Source of the DNA: Paragonimus westermani
Lineage: Eukaryota; Platyhelminthes; Trematoda; Plagiorchiida; Troglotrematidae
Direction: 5' to 3'
DNA length: 64,000 nucleotides
Assembly: GCA_008508345.1 (NCBI GenBank)
Contig: QNGE01003304.1
Span: forward strand, 13,607-77,606
Part shown: one piece after another, positions 20,400-32,850 of the stretch
Layout of the letters: each line of letters starts with the position of its first letter
Numbering within the stretch: position 1 is the stretch's first letter
Notes under the pieces: model-generated
What the model saw: only the letters and a program-made list of their open reading frames with translations
What the model was told of the DNA's origin: nothing
The model's database searches: none
Made by a program: the position numbers and the translations under genes

Positions 20400-22660
20400 T
20401 CCGTGTTCTAGAAGCAAAACAAATCAGAGAAACGACTTGGAAAGCCAGTAACAGTGACAGCCGCCGCTGTTTGGTCGCCTTTCTTATATCCGCGATAAAT
20501 CCACCAGACTTTGTTTCCCCATTGACATCGGTACAACGGCCAACGTTATACACCCAGTTGAAGTTAAGCACAATCTCAAACCCACGGAGTATCCCGTGTA
20601 GGCTGCCAACAATTCCCACAACGTGACCAACGGCCAGCATCTCTTGATGATCGATCTTGGACTGCGCTGACAACACCCTATTGTCGGCGTCTATTTTCTC
20701 ACTGGCTGTAGCTTGGCTGTTGGATTTAGCCGTTGGGAACTCGTTGACAGCACCACTACTTTGTGCATTCAAGGTAAAGCCACCACCATCAATTCGATCA
20801 GAGTTCGAACGGCTTCGCCAGGAGCCAATCAATAAGCAGCGCGTTTGAAACAACTTCTGGGAATCTATCAACCTGCACCGATTAACACGGCGCCGAAATG
20901 ATGCTGCTCATCACACCATTACCTAGGGACCACCTAACTTAACATCTTCACACTGACTGTCTCTTAAGATGTTGAAGATCGCCAAAGCGGAATTTATGGA
21001 CACACCACGTCTAGGAATTATCCGTCCCTCAAATAGCCCATGGTCATCGGTTTTGCACATGGTCCAAAAGAAGACTGCAGGAGAATAGAGACCACATAGT
21101 GATGACCAAACGCTGAATGACGCCAACGTTACGGATCCCATCCCACATATTCATGACTTCTCCATTGGCCATTCTCTGAAGAAGATCGTTTCCAAAATAG
21201 ATCTGATCAAGGCCCACCACTAAATTTTCGTGGTTCCCACAACATCGTTAAAACGGCGATCTTAACCGCAACCGGCTTATTCGCACTTGTCTGCCTGCCT
21301 TCTGATCTCATAAACGCCGACTAGACACTCCAGCACTCCATGGACCAGATTCCACACGGACCAGTATTTGTGCTCGCCTCACGCAAAATCTATGTTTGAA
21401 CGAGTAACTCAGAACGTTGTCATCATCGACGCAACCAAGTATGTCTTTGATGCTCCTTCCATCGAATTTATGGGTCATCACACTGATGAAGACGACATCA
21501 GACAGTTACCGGTGTAAAGCATCGCGATTTCAGAATACCCATTAATTCAGCCTATCAGAGGCCTCCGACGATTATCGTGGATTGTCACTTAGTGCTGCGG
21601 CTTTATCCCCAGCTGCTCAGAAAGGCTGAAACCATCGAACTATCTGCTGCACGACAAACTCAAAAGGTTCCTTTTCACCGCAGATGCCACAGCCCCTTCC
21701 ATATCCGTCCATCAGGCCCTGCCGAACGCTACATCTTTCAGCTAGCTAAGTAATGACGATGGTACGAGGTTGCCTTTGTAGACAGGTGCATCTCAGTATG
21801 CTCTCCGTGCTATCTCGCAGCAAATCGCCAGAAGTGGATCTGACCGTTGTTCTACTTTTCCCGGAAGCTACAGTCCGCTCAAACAAGATACGGTACCTTC
21901 GGTAGAGGTCTGCTTGCAATCCACCCAGCGGTCAACCACTTCTGACATGCGTTGGAAGGGCATCCGTTTACAATTTCTACTGGTCACAAGCAGTTTACGC
22001 GTGCTTCCAACACTTCTTTAGACAGGTACTCCTCGGGGAGAAACCCATCACTTGGGCGCTCTCTATCAGTTTATTACAGACATCCGTTACGTCGATGGTC
22101 CAAGCAGCCTAGTCACTGACGCTCTATCTCGCGTGCATATTCATTATTCACCCACATCCCACATTGATTCGCAAGCCGTAGCGTCCGCACAACAGAATGA
22201 TGCAGAATTTGGCCAGTTACATTCTCGTTCATCCCTGGAATTTGTTTAACTATCACTCCTACACCGCGACTTCAGAATTCACCGCGATGTCTCGACCGGT
22301 GAACCTCGGCTTTATGCCACCCCCAATTACCGGCAAATGTTTTCACTTATTTTCACTTAATCTCTCACCCCAGCATCAGCTGCTCTGTCAAGCCAACCAT
22401 TCCGTTTGACTGAACATGTGCAAATACCTAAGTGAATGGGCCAAACTCTGTATGTCGTGACAGCGAATCAAGGTGAATCATCACATCTGACACTTTCAAT
22501 GTTCCAGGCGTCCGCTTCAAGCAGGTTCACGCTAATCTATCAGACCCACTTCCACCCCGAACGGCCTTACCCACTTGTTGGCTTGCATTGATCGTATTGC
22601 ACGCTGGCCATAAGCAACACTCATAAACGACATCTCAACCAAAAACACCGCCGATCCGGG
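20400..22660 (+). pseudogene. Ty3/Gypsy Pol pseudogene (CsRn1-like), copy B
   Basis: A second plus-strand Gypsy pol, distinct from copy A. Protease (20,461-20,790) shows SYIRDKSTRLCFPID with DTG changed to DIG, then LLMIDLGLR and ELVDSTTT. Reverse transcriptase (20,965-21,500) shows KIAKAEFMDTPRLGIIRPSN, IPHIHDFSIGHSLKKIV and SKIDLIKAHH. The YxDD region appears deleted, and the frame resumes with APSIEFMGHH. RNase H ends with ITDIRYVDGPSSLVTDALSR (near 22,070-22,130). Integrase pieces follow at 22,430-22,640 (RIKVNHHI, GLTHLLACIDRIARWP). Many stops and frameshifts. The minus-strand 186-codon open frame at 20,311-20,871 overlaps the protease and is probably a shadow. Confidence 0.75.
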
Positions 22661-24599
22661 CGCAAAATGTCATAGCCACAGTAGACGTCCCAACTAACCG
22701 TGTAGGTTCAGAGGATTAGGCGTGATAGTGTGTAGGTGCTCTTGCTTTCACACGTGGAGATATGGTTGGCAGTGGTATTATGATATCGATCACAGTTTTT
22801 GTCCGTGGCTTCCCAGGATTCGTGGTGGGTCAATCATGCAGCCTTTTGTCATTGTTTACAAGCGGAGCGTACTCCGATTGCTGATTCCACGTCAGAGTTT
22901 CACGTCGTCCACCGAAATTATTGGTGGACACCAGCTCTCACTTTTACTGTGTGAGGATGTCTACAATGTACAGTATATATTAAACCACCAATTGGAGATT
23001 GCAGTCTGACGAGGCGAAGCCGTCTCAAAGCACATTTATCAGGCCGCGTTTACTGATATCGGACAACGGAAGTGACAACAGTCTGGACTGGTAGTCATTT
23101 TTATCAGGCAGTGATGATGACACCGAGTCGCAGAATTCCGTAAGAATCAAGTCATCTTCCGTAGTGTCTTTTTATTGCAACATCATTTGAAACTACTGTC
23201 ATTTCCACTTCTGCGGGGTCCTCAATTTCATCTGCGGAACTCATTGTTGGAGACGAAATTTTGCGACCTCCCAAATCCGCTGTCTGGCGATACAGTGAAC
23301 TTCAGATTTGCGCATCACCAAACGTATGAACCACCAACCAATACAACCCTAGTTTTCACGGCAGAGGATCGAGGTAAGGAAGGCAAAGCCAGTGCCCCAA
23401 ACGAACCTGCACGTGAACAGAAAGATGAATGTTCCCACTGTAGGTTCGTTCATGTGAAAAACTCATGTGATCCTATTCCCCTCAGATATCTACGTCTACA
23501 TATCCTACTTATCCTGGTTCTGACCGTTAATTCGAATTTTACTCGGACGTTTCGTTCCATCGCGTCAATCTGACGAGTGTGTCCGATTTCATACGATCAT
23601 ACTGTGACGATACAAATACGGTTGCGCATATAATTTAAAATTCTCGCTGATGTTCACTCCTTTGTTATCTGTTTCAGGTGGTCCGCCGAGTTCCACACCA
23701 CATGAACGTCCTCAGAACCGTGACGTTATCCCCCAAATTGATTGACGGGTTTGAACGATCTTAGAGAGAAGCTCTGCTCACGTGTCAATCACGTGCTGCA
23801 CTTGACTTTGTGTGGAAGCCCGCCTGGTTACTGTGCCGCTAACATACTTACTGTGACTGTTTCTTCGCGTCATTTCTCCGATTTTGGATTGTGTTGAAAC
23901 TGTCCGTAGTCGTTCTCCTGTGTATAAATTGCTACTTATCGTTAATGTTGCCTGAGTGACATGTGGACCACCTTTTTCGAGGCTCGGCTTGTTCCTCTTT
24001 GTCAACCTCCTGACCGTTCGGGTGAACCGCTTTCCGTGTAAAAGTCTTACTGTGTGATTTATCGTGGTGCTGACTCTTGTTTTCTGGGTCGCGTGCCCAG
24101 GATTTTTCCAGCTGTATATTGACGCAAACCTGATGCCTTAACGTAAAATCAGCAAGTCTGCAACCAAACCGTTTATTGATTTACTGACTGTTCACAAGCG
24201 GACCTCAACGCGACAAGTGAGGGTGTTAGGGAGTTGGACGTGTGAGTAACTTCAGCATGGTTGCATGAGAGCCACCAAAGAGGACGAATGTCAACGAAAA
24301 CTTCAGCTGGCCCTCAAATTACAGACAGGATTCAAAGTGGTTGAACGACTTTCCCGACGGTAGTAGCTCAAACACTGTTGTCATAGCGTGAAGGTGGGGA
24401 GATTGATTACACAGCCATGAGTAAAACTGCGATACCCACGTCACCACACTAACCTTGACATTGGCGGATGACAGTAAATTTACCTTCGCGAAGTCGTGTG
24501 AGCAGGACCATCTGTATTAGCAACGCAAATTTCACGTTGAAAAAAAGTTTAGGATTCTGGGGACGTCAGGTTGATCACATCGAATATTTTGGTTTATCT
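22661..24599. other. Unassigned sequence
   Basis: Open frames at 23,175-23,573 (+) and 22,722-23,009 (+) have no motif I recognise. The stretch lies between the Gypsy copy B remnant and the left inverted repeat of the Mutator-like element. Confidence 0.3.
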
Positions 24600-25290
24600 T
24601 CTGTTCATCCCGGACATATATTAGTTGTTCGAGCGACCTTCTGTATACTCGCAATGTACGTCGGTAGGCTGGATCCGGGATATTATCGTCTGTATGCAAT
24701 GACTGTCTATAACTTGTGAGCCCGTTGAACAACCGATTCGGATCCGAAAAAGAAGCAAGTCGTATCGGCGAGTTTTTTTATCAATAAGATACTAATGTAC
24801 AAGAAAATTACGATAAACTGAATGGAAGAAAATAACAAATAGCCTCGATGTTGAACCCACTAAGGACAAGTTCTGAGATTAACGGTCTACGTGAATATGA
24901 TCAGGTGACGGCGGAGCGATCGAGCGCAGTTGCAACTAGGGTTTATATGGAGAAAGTTCCATCAATGTAAATTGAGGAGGGAAAACTATGCCAGAGCAAG
25001 TTTTCACAAGCAAACGATATCAGGTTTTGGTAATTCAGCAAGTTCATTATTTGCAGGGGAAGTGACTTGTCGCGCGCGTAACTTGAATGGTCGCGTCAGT
25101 CTTCGTTTGAAAAACTCGTAATAATTACCATGAAAAATTCCGATCTAAAAAGTAGAAGAAACAACGAGGAGAAAATAAGTAAGGAGAAGCACTGTGGTTA
25201 CCAACCTTCTACGAACGCATGATCATCAAACACACAACGCAAGCGGCTGCTTCAACATCTTCATTCTGCTTGGCAACAAATTTCCCGGAA
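24600..25290. repeat. Left ~700-bp inverted repeat
   Basis: The reverse complement of this interval aligns along its whole length with 29,020-29,725. Anchors in both include CTCGAACAAC, GTCCGGGAT, CCGTTAATCTC, GTGTGTTTGATGAT, TACGCGCG and CTTGTGAAA. By eye the arms differ at about a quarter of positions plus small indels. The homology fades gradually at the inner end and stops sharply near the GTCCGGGAT outer end. Confidence 0.65.
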
Positions 25291-26155
25291 ACGATCCGTC
25301 GAACGGAACTGCTGAGTTTGTTTACTTATTCACCTTGATAGTTTGTTCAGTGGTATTGTGGCATACTGATTCAGTCTTGTTCTTGATTATCTGGAGTCGT
25401 CGATTCACCGTTGCGCGTCACACAGTACCTTCGTAAAAAGACGCACATTGGCGTGGTTCACGAACCCAATCACATGCTAACACAAAAATGTGAATCCTTC
25501 AATCGAGAGTTCAAACCGTGACAATGAGAGCAGGTCCTGTACGAAACAAGAAAACGGTCTTTTTTCTTTTGCTACCCATAATAAACATCCAGTCTTGCCG
25601 GGCTGTCTCGCTCAAAGCAAAATTTTTGGAATGCATTGGGTAACACGGAGAGACGCCGAAGAAGCGTTGGACTTCTTCCGAAGTTTGAGGCTCGGAACAC
25701 ACCATCATAACACTTGTATTGTGACAATTGGATTCATCACCGGCAGCTGGATTTACGTGGCTGGGAAGCTCAAATTCTCCTACTGTAAGTCAATACCTCT
25801 GGCGAAGAAGTCTCCAATGTGGATCATTTTACTGGCGAAGTATGAAATGTATGTTACAGTCATGCTCTTCAAAGGATTTTTCGAGAATGCAATTAAAATC
25901 AACGTATGTGACGTAGTTCTTTCAACAGACTGACGCAAAGGTATTGGACGATGAAATGCACTGTCGGAATCCGCCGGAACCACGTTCTGCCGATACAGGT
26001 CGCTTTATTTGAGGTAGGCCGTCACACGTCATGATCGGAGAGTAAAAAACATGAGAAAATAAGCACTTTCATTAGAGAGCGCCTTTCGAAAAGAGCAAGT
26101 AATCGCAGGGGAGCGCACTCACTTTCGTACCCGCGAAAAATAAATTGATATGGAG
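25291..26155. other. Internal non-coding part of the Mutator-like element
   Basis: Open frames at 25,490-25,933 (+) and on the opposite strand lack known motifs. Probably decayed interior of the element. Confidence 0.3.
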
Positions 26156-26431
26156 AGTAACATGCAGGCCAGCCGCTTCCGCTCAGACTGTCCGGGGACC
26201 GAACTTGGGGCAATGCGGAAGCACCGGGGAGCAGCGTTTTTCTGGAACAGGGGATCCAACAAGTCCTGCAAAGGGAGACAACATGAACAAGCGTGAGCCG
26301 AAGGCACAGCGAGCCATGCACACGACTTACGCAAACGAAAGGTGAGACGGCATCGGCAACACGGCAGCACGCCACGTTACACAACTCAGGTTCAATCTTT
26401 GCGCGCTTGCTGGTTCAGATTGCGTGTTACA
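26156..26431 (-). repeat. Solo LTR of the TGTAAC...GTTACA family
   Basis: Shares GTAACATGCAGGCCAGCCG at the start, GAGCCGAAGGC, CGACTTACGCAAACGAAAG and a TGTTACA end with the LTR at 10,018-10,303, at lower identity. No second LTR or interior lies nearby, so it is most simply a solo LTR left by recombination. Its first T is replaced, and no clear target duplication is visible. Confidence 0.65.
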
Positions 26432-26509
26432 AATACACCGAATGACCTTGAAGCGCAATTTTCCCATTGGGCAGCTGGCTATCCTTGATTGATTGGAGAA
26501 AAGGACATA

Positions 26510-27015
26510 TAGATATATTTATATGAATACATTTATATGCACATATATAAAGGTATACATGGTTACGTATGAAGATCTGTGTGCACAAAAATATATGTAA
26601 TTATATGTGCATATATAATCACAAATATATATATGCATATTTGTATATATATAATTATATATATTCTTATATGCATAGAAATATATATGGATGTACATGT
26701 GTGTATTTATTTCTATACATATATATAAGCATACATGTTTATATGCACGTACACGTATATATGTATATGTATACAGATAGTTATATTTAGCTACATATAT
26801 ACACCTAGTATACATATATATAAGTAAATGTAAATGTGGTGTATAAATGCAAATATAATATATTCATATCCATATATATATAAGTATACATATATATATA
26901 TATATTCATATGCATGTATACATATATCAATAAATGTACACATGTAAATGTACATATATGTATATGTATGTGCATACATGTATATGTCAGTCTATATACA
27001 TATACGTGTGTATAT
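26510..27015. repeat. AT-rich simple-sequence tract
   Basis: About 500 bp of degenerate TATA/CATA/TGTA repeats, strongly skewed to alternating purine-pyrimidine steps. Long open frames here on both strands consist almost only of Tyr, Ile, His and Met and are artefacts of composition. Confidence 0.8.
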
Positions 27016-27319
27016 GGACATCTCACTTAATCAAAGGCAGTAAGCATTGCATATCTGTTTGAAAATAGATGCACACTGCTAGCTGTCTGGATACATACAG
27101 AGGAACCAATGAAGGAAGACTCAGGAAACCTCACTTGACCAAGGCAATAACCACTGCAAAATGGAAACTTGAACATGGCTCGTGAAACCATGTCGTGGGT
27201 GGCCCTCAATAGGGTCGTGGGTTCTTTCACACGACGCTTGAGAGCGCCGTTTCTTCATAATCCTGACAGATGGTCACGTTGTGTTGTCCACGTTGTAGCA
27301 GTCAACGCGGGTGTAGACT
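27016..27319. other. Flank of the MULE transposase
   Basis: Between the simple-sequence tract and the readable transposase C-terminus. It may hold the 3' end of that gene, but no motif is readable. Confidence 0.3.
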
Positions 27320-28750
27320 GGTTCAGTCTCCTTGTAGTTGGCACAGTAGTGTTGATAGACAACCTGAACAATGCCTGCACTGTACCCAGTGCACGGTGTC
27401 TTCGTCCAAGTCCATGGAATCCTCCTTTAGGGAGCACATCTGACAACTGTTGCAGTCTACAGACTTTGGGGCACGCTGTATTTTAAGTCCTTTGAGCTGC
27501 CTTAGCCTACCCTTAGCAAGTTGCCTAATACAAGCTGTCTCCATGGGATCCCGGAATACGTCAATCTCCAACATATCCTTGGCAATCACACGACGTTCAA
27601 GTTCAGACTTCCTGCGCGTGTTAGGGACAAACTGTTGTTCTATCAGAGCTGCGTGCATCTGGCTTAACACATGAGACATGCCTGCAATCAAAATTATGGA
27701 GGGCATCTGTGTAGTCACATTTATTACCCCATACAATGTCAACGTGTAAAATGCGCCCCTTGTTACAGCGCACTTCCCACTTGCCTTTCACATAGTCTAC
27801 GTCCACTATCTTGGTGCCGCAGTGACGCCTAAGGAAAACATCCCTGGCATATTGCGACAGAGGTTCAAGAATCACTGACAGAAATTCCAAGCCTACCGCC
27901 GGCTCAAACAACCTCATACCCTTAGTGTTTAGCCTATACTGGCGTCCATCAAACACACTGTTACAACGTTCCTCATCTGTGCTGCTGAAAAATCAACAGT
28001 GAAGTTGCGAACAGCAGACAACATTTTAAGAGGGTTCTCCTAAACTAAGTGCGTAGAAAAACATTACCCCAACTCTAGTTACGTCCACCAACATAGCATA
28101 CCATAGTATAACGCCGCCATAATTTAACTGAGTTGCATCTCCTAGAATGACACTTCCATATGTAGGATACAGTTGGAATGTACCTTTCGGTACAAACATG
28201 ACGAACCTTAACACTTCCTTTCGGAGTAGAAACCTATAGCTGCCTTCCACTTTAAGTAAATCTCGCAACTTCATAATTTCGTTCCAATCACCCAGTTTGC
28301 TGTGCCTCGTGTGTGGATTAGTTAAATCGTGCCGACGCATTCTAATCCCGTACTTCCTGTTCACATACGTCCTCATTTCAAGAGCACTCTTAACATTGTT
28401 CAACTCATACATGCAGTTCAGCATCAACAGCCAGACGCCTATTTCCAGGATAAATATTCGGCTTACCAACCTGAAAGTCGCGTAAGTGCACCAGGTTTGC
28501 CTTATCGATTCGACATCCATCGGTACGATGATGGATGACCCAGGAGTCTTGATATCTGTGATCTGCGAAACTAGAGTTAATCGCAACAATTGATTGGATA
28601 AACATTACCGTTTGGAGAGCTTCGTCCGCCGTGTACAGTGTACGCACTTGTACACCGCACTTCCACACGGGCAGCCTGGTGGCAGGTCTACTCCTCCATG
28701 CAAATTTAGTACGAATGAAGTTGAGCAGTTTGGGCGTCGGGTACAGCATG
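27320..28750 (-). pseudogene. Mutator-like (MULE) transposase with SWIM motif, frameshifted
   Basis: Pieces in several minus-strand frames, read in order, resemble a MULE transposase. 28,405-28,749 gives ALQTVMFIQSIVAINSSFA. 28,026-28,480 gives YVNRKYGIRMRRHDLTN, RHSKLGDWNEIMKLRDLL, VLRFVMFVPKGT and SVILGDATQLNYGGVILWYA, where GDAT..LN fits the first catalytic Asp with the usual D.TH..N pattern. A gap with the middle catalytic region missing follows. Then 27,621-27,956 gives GKWEVRCNKG and CDYTDALHNFDCRH, a degraded SWIM zinc motif (C.C...C.H), and 27,323-27,440 gives HWVQCRHCSGC, a second cysteine cluster. At least two frameshifts and an internal deletion. Function would be DNA cut-and-paste. 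Assignment is from motif pattern only. Confidence 0.55.
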
Positions 28751-29019
28751 TTATTGACAAACAGATTGGGAATAACACAACGTTACGAGCAAGTTCTAAT
28801 ACGCTATGTTTTAACCACTCTCTCCTCCATGCTTCTCAGCACTTGCAGCTGTCTGCGAGGTGTTAATGAAAAGGCTTGTACAAGTTTTCCGTTGAAACTC
28901 ACGCAAGTCTTCAACATAGTCTTCAATCTTTCAGTATTTCAACTTGAATAACATTCTAGAGGTGCTCTCATTGTTCACCGCCATGCTGATTCAAGGTACG
29001 GAAGTGCTTTACAGATAAT

Positions 29020-29725
29020 GGATCGTTCAAACACTATGTTACGTCCGATGTTATGACTGTTTAAGTAGCTGCTTGTGTGTGTTTGATGATTGTTATGTGT
29101 TGATAGGATGTTGGTGGCTACGTTCCCTGCTCTATTTATTCCATTCTTATTGATTCGTCTCCTTGAGTTGGAATTCTTTATACCGATTACGAGCCTTTCT
29201 TACGATCTGACATAACCGCTCAAGGTACGCGCGTGACAAATCATTTTTCTTATGAATGCGGATCTTGATGTATTATTAAATCTTGATACTGTTCACTTGT
29301 GAAACTTGTTTCCGCGTAGTTTTTCATTCTCACTTTCATTTGCCGGACGTTTGTTCACATGTACTCTGGGTTCATTTTCGCCTGACCGCTTCGCCATTAA
29401 GTGACTGTTGCATTCGGTCATATTTACGTGAACCGTTAATCTCGGAACTTTTGTATTTGGTGGATTCAATATCGAGGTTTGTTGTTGTCTTCCACTATTT
29501 GGTTTATCATATTGTTTTTCAACATTAGCACCTTATTAATAAGAAACTCGCCAATACGACTGTCTTCCTTTTTGTATCCGAATTGGTTGCTCGACGGGCT
29601 CAGAATTTATAGACGCTCGTTACTTACAGACGCGACTATCGTGGATCCGGCATATCGATAGACGTTGCGAGAAGACTAAGCGTAGCTCGAACAACCACTA
29701 GACGTCCGGGATTAACAATGACTTA
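29020..29725. repeat. Right ~700-bp inverted repeat
   Basis: Partner of 24,600-25,290 in inverse orientation, with matching blocks in the same order along the whole length. No indel larger than about ten bases is evident by eye. Confidence 0.65.
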
Positions 29726-31640
29726 AGGTGTTTTTCTGTAAGTTGGGAATATCATTTGCATCATTTTACTAAAACTTCAGATCGCATTCATTCCACTGGA
29801 GTTTTCCAGTTTTTCGTGTTCGAAAGGAGACGCACTCCCTGATTACTGCGCAAATATTTAATTTAAAGTTTCTCATATAATTGTTATTCTATAAAATCTG
29901 GTCACATTTCGCCTACGTCCACGTCTACCCAAAAATATAATTATATTTACAAAACATGGTGACCAAAATCACAGGTCATGCAAGATCCCCTCGTTCCAGC
30001 GCCACGATATCAAGCTCTAAATTTGATGGTGACCGTCCCAAAGGCAAAGGTTTTAGGTCCAGAACGTATATAGGCTCTCCCAGGGTTACTGCCGTCAATA
30101 GGGGGGTGAAGTTAGTCTGGTAGTTCTCACCTCTCAGACTAAAATCTGTTCTGTTTCTGTGGATGGTGTATTGGCGGATTTATCCGTCAACGTATTTAAG
30201 ATGGAAGCAGAGCCCGCCAAATTAAGGGCAAGCCATACTGCACTTGACTCCTCAAAATAGAATCTTGTCTCTTTATCTCACATTTTCAAAGTACCCGAAG
30301 GTCTCAAGATTGATAGCATTCGGGAGCTCAAGCATGTTCATCAACACACTGGCAACGTTGCTCGAACAATTTCATCGTATTCAATGTGCCAGGTAAGCTG
30401 CACCTAGATAGTATTAAAAAGGTACTTCCAAAGGTCACTGGAATAGACCCAACATCATACATCTGCATCCGTCTTCATAAGAAAACAAGAAAGTTCTGCT
30501 GCCCGCTATTGTTCACACTTCACAGCGAGGCGATTGCAAAATAATTCATACAGAGCTAAGACATAGTGAGTCTAAAACCTCGCTCATATTGTGAAAAATT
30601 GCGGAAGATAGAATCCCCTCGAAAGAGAATGTCAAAAACTCTTACTAGGCAGGAACTCCGTCTCCGTCTCTGACCATGTCATGCAGGACGCACTGAAACA
30701 GGTTACACCGATATTGAAAGACGATAAGCTGGGTCTCAAAGGTCGCACAGTTACGCTTTGTTGCACCATCAAAGATAACAAATTCGTTTACCTGATTGAT
30801 CTAACAGTAGACCTGGACAGTTCCAACAGTGTGGCGAGCCTTTGGGGTACCTCGGTCGAGTAATCAATTGGCAGAAGAGAGTAGGCGAATGACTATGCCC
30901 ATATGGATATCAGTGGAGCTTTTAGGCCGCAACAGATCTGCGCGGAAACTGGCTCAAATTAGACAGGACAACGGCAGTCAATCAATCAAAGACACGTCGG
31001 TGTCTCAACTTCGAACTACTTCCATAGGAAACCGCAAACCGACCACCAATGGGGTACCCGTGATGATAAACCCTCTCCAAATCACTGCACTACGTGTCGC
31101 TCAAGGTTTCACCCCTTGCATCACAAAGGAATAAACAGGCAAGAAAACGCAGACCCGTGCCTGCCGAACAGAAAGGTGCATCTCTTAGCAACCCCCAAAT
31201 CCAAGCCTCTGCCTAGTAATAGCAGTCTTTAGCGTGACGTATCTATTCATGTAAGGCTATACCAGACAGCCCCTGAAGCTGCTTACCTTACGTTCAACAC
31301 CCCTTTCAATACGGATACCCCTACACCTCGAGTGCTCACCTAAACGCAACCGGCGATCTCCTCGTTGACAGCAAACAGGTGGGCACGACCAATTCACCCA
31401 GCCTTACCCTTTTTAGCGGGACACATACCTTTCAACCCTCCCCTACTAACTCCGTCCCCCATAGTTCCGCTACCCAAACATACTTTACGGGCTCTTTTCC
31501 AACACTTCCTGTCGTGGACTCAAACGTACGTGACATCCAGTCATTCTCTACTGAGCTCACTATAGGAACATCAGACCAAGCGATGTCACCAGCGTTTCCG
31601 AATCACAAAGATATTTCTGTTTTAGACACTTTTAAAGGTA
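29726..31640. other. Unassigned; possibly 5' region and ORF1 of the following LINE
   Basis: Plus-strand frames at 30,681-30,863, 30,829-31,134 and 31,379-31,672 lie upstream of a plus-strand LINE endonuclease and could be remnants of its first open reading frame, but no zinc knuckle or other ORF1 motif is visible. Confidence 0.3.
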
Positions 31641-31647
31641 TGAAAAG

Positions 31648-32850
31648 ATGCCGACCAAGAAAAATGTATTGAGTTTATTGCTTTTAATGCACGTTTGCTA
31701 CTCAATGAGACCCATATCTGTAGATCCTTTATCCTGTTATATAATCCTTATTATTCTAATAACTGGAGCTTGGTGCATTCCTGAGACTCCAGACACACAA
31801 CTAAACGTGAAAGGTCATCACATGTTCCACAGAAATCGCGGTGTAGGAAAAGGAGAAGAGTGTTCAATCTACCTAAGAGAGCAACATTCTGCAATCATAC
31901 TCGATGAGCTATGTCTTGATATGACAGGTGACTCCTTGTGGCTGTTAGTGTCGAATGGATCCTGTGAATTGCTCTTAGAATGTGTCTACAGACCACCTAA
32001 CGCCATTTAGGACGACATGACGGACATTATTAATGGACTGAACTGTGTATCAACCTTACCTTCACAGTACGGAAAAATCGACGGAGACTTCAACATGCCC
32101 AAAATCTCCCGGACCTCTTTCACTGCCCCTGAAAATCAAGCTGAGTTCCTTGCATGTGTCCAAATAAAAGGATGGCGTCAAGAAGTTCCAGCGCTTACTA
32201 GACAAGACTACAATTTAGATCTCACCTTTACCACGGGCATCTCTTCTGCTACTGTGCCAGTCTTGGAACAGTATACAGGAAGTGCTCACAACATAGTCAA
32301 CTTCATGCTCGACCTAAAAGTTCAAATTAAACACTCATTCTTCCTACCTGCTGCACGAGTACACCTTTATAAACTACGTGCACGACCGCGGTTTGAGTAC
32401 TGCACGTTTATATATGGCCACCTGCCCATGTCTGATAGGCTAACTCTGGAAAGCCTCCAACGTACATTCACGAAAAGCTTATTGGGTTATCCATCTTCTC
32501 TGAGCTACAGAGAACGCTGCCAGACGCTTGCAACTGATCCACTTTGGTTACGGCGAATCATGCTTAACCATGCATCCACGTATAATCTGGTTTATGGCAA
32601 TAAATTTACCGTCAGCTTCGCGACTAGCTTATAAGACAGGCCGAAGTATAACCTCAGAAGCAAGGACTTCACCTTGGCAGCTCTTAAATCCCGGAAAAAA
32701 AACTGCGTTTAAATTTTTTCCTAGTAGAATATTCCTTCATTTGGAACAAACTCCCGTATGCAATTAGAGCCAATGAGAATAATCACCGATTCAAACGAAA
32801 CTTAGAAACTTTCCTAACATGGACGAACGCCACGTCCATTTTCAAGCTCT
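31648..32850 (+). pseudogene. LINE with endonuclease joined to reverse transcriptase tail (internal deletion)
   Basis: 31,648-32,010 encodes the front of an APE-type endonuclease (MFHRNRGVGKGEECSIYLRE, GDSLWLLVSNGS, CVYRPPNAI). A stop and a short shift lead into 32,017-32,634 with GDFNMPKIS (32,083 on) and LTRQDYNLDLTFTTG, ending GSAHNIV, where the catalytic SDH has become SAH. Directly after that the same frame reads HLYKLRARPRFEYCTFIYG, LESLQRTFTKSLLGYPSS and YRERCQTL, the thumb of a non-LTR reverse transcriptase. The whole polymerase core between about 32,330 and 32,360 is absent. A further shifted tail reaches WNKLPYAIRANENNHRFKR near 32,800. It is CR1/Jockey-like in style. Confidence 0.75.

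Larger units (their letters stand above)
24600..29725 (-). mobile_element. Candidate Mutator-like element with long terminal inverted repeats
   Basis: About 5.1 kb bounded by the ~700-bp inverted repeats described separately, enclosing a broken minus-strand MULE-type transposase (27,320-28,750). Long inverted repeats around a transposase with a SWIM zinc motif are the usual Mutator layout. I found no convincing 9-bp target duplication at the outer ends, so the boundaries are approximate. The interior has been invaded by a solo LTR (26,156-26,431) and an AT-rich simple-sequence tract. Confidence 0.5.

Noticed and set aside
20311..20871. 186-codon minus-strand open frame
   Set aside because: It lies opposite a decayed Gypsy protease region on the plus strand and has no motif, so a shadow frame is the simpler reading.
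26519..27026. Long overlapping open frames rich in Tyr/Ile/His/Met
   Set aside because: They are produced by AT-rich simple sequence on both strands and have no protein character.
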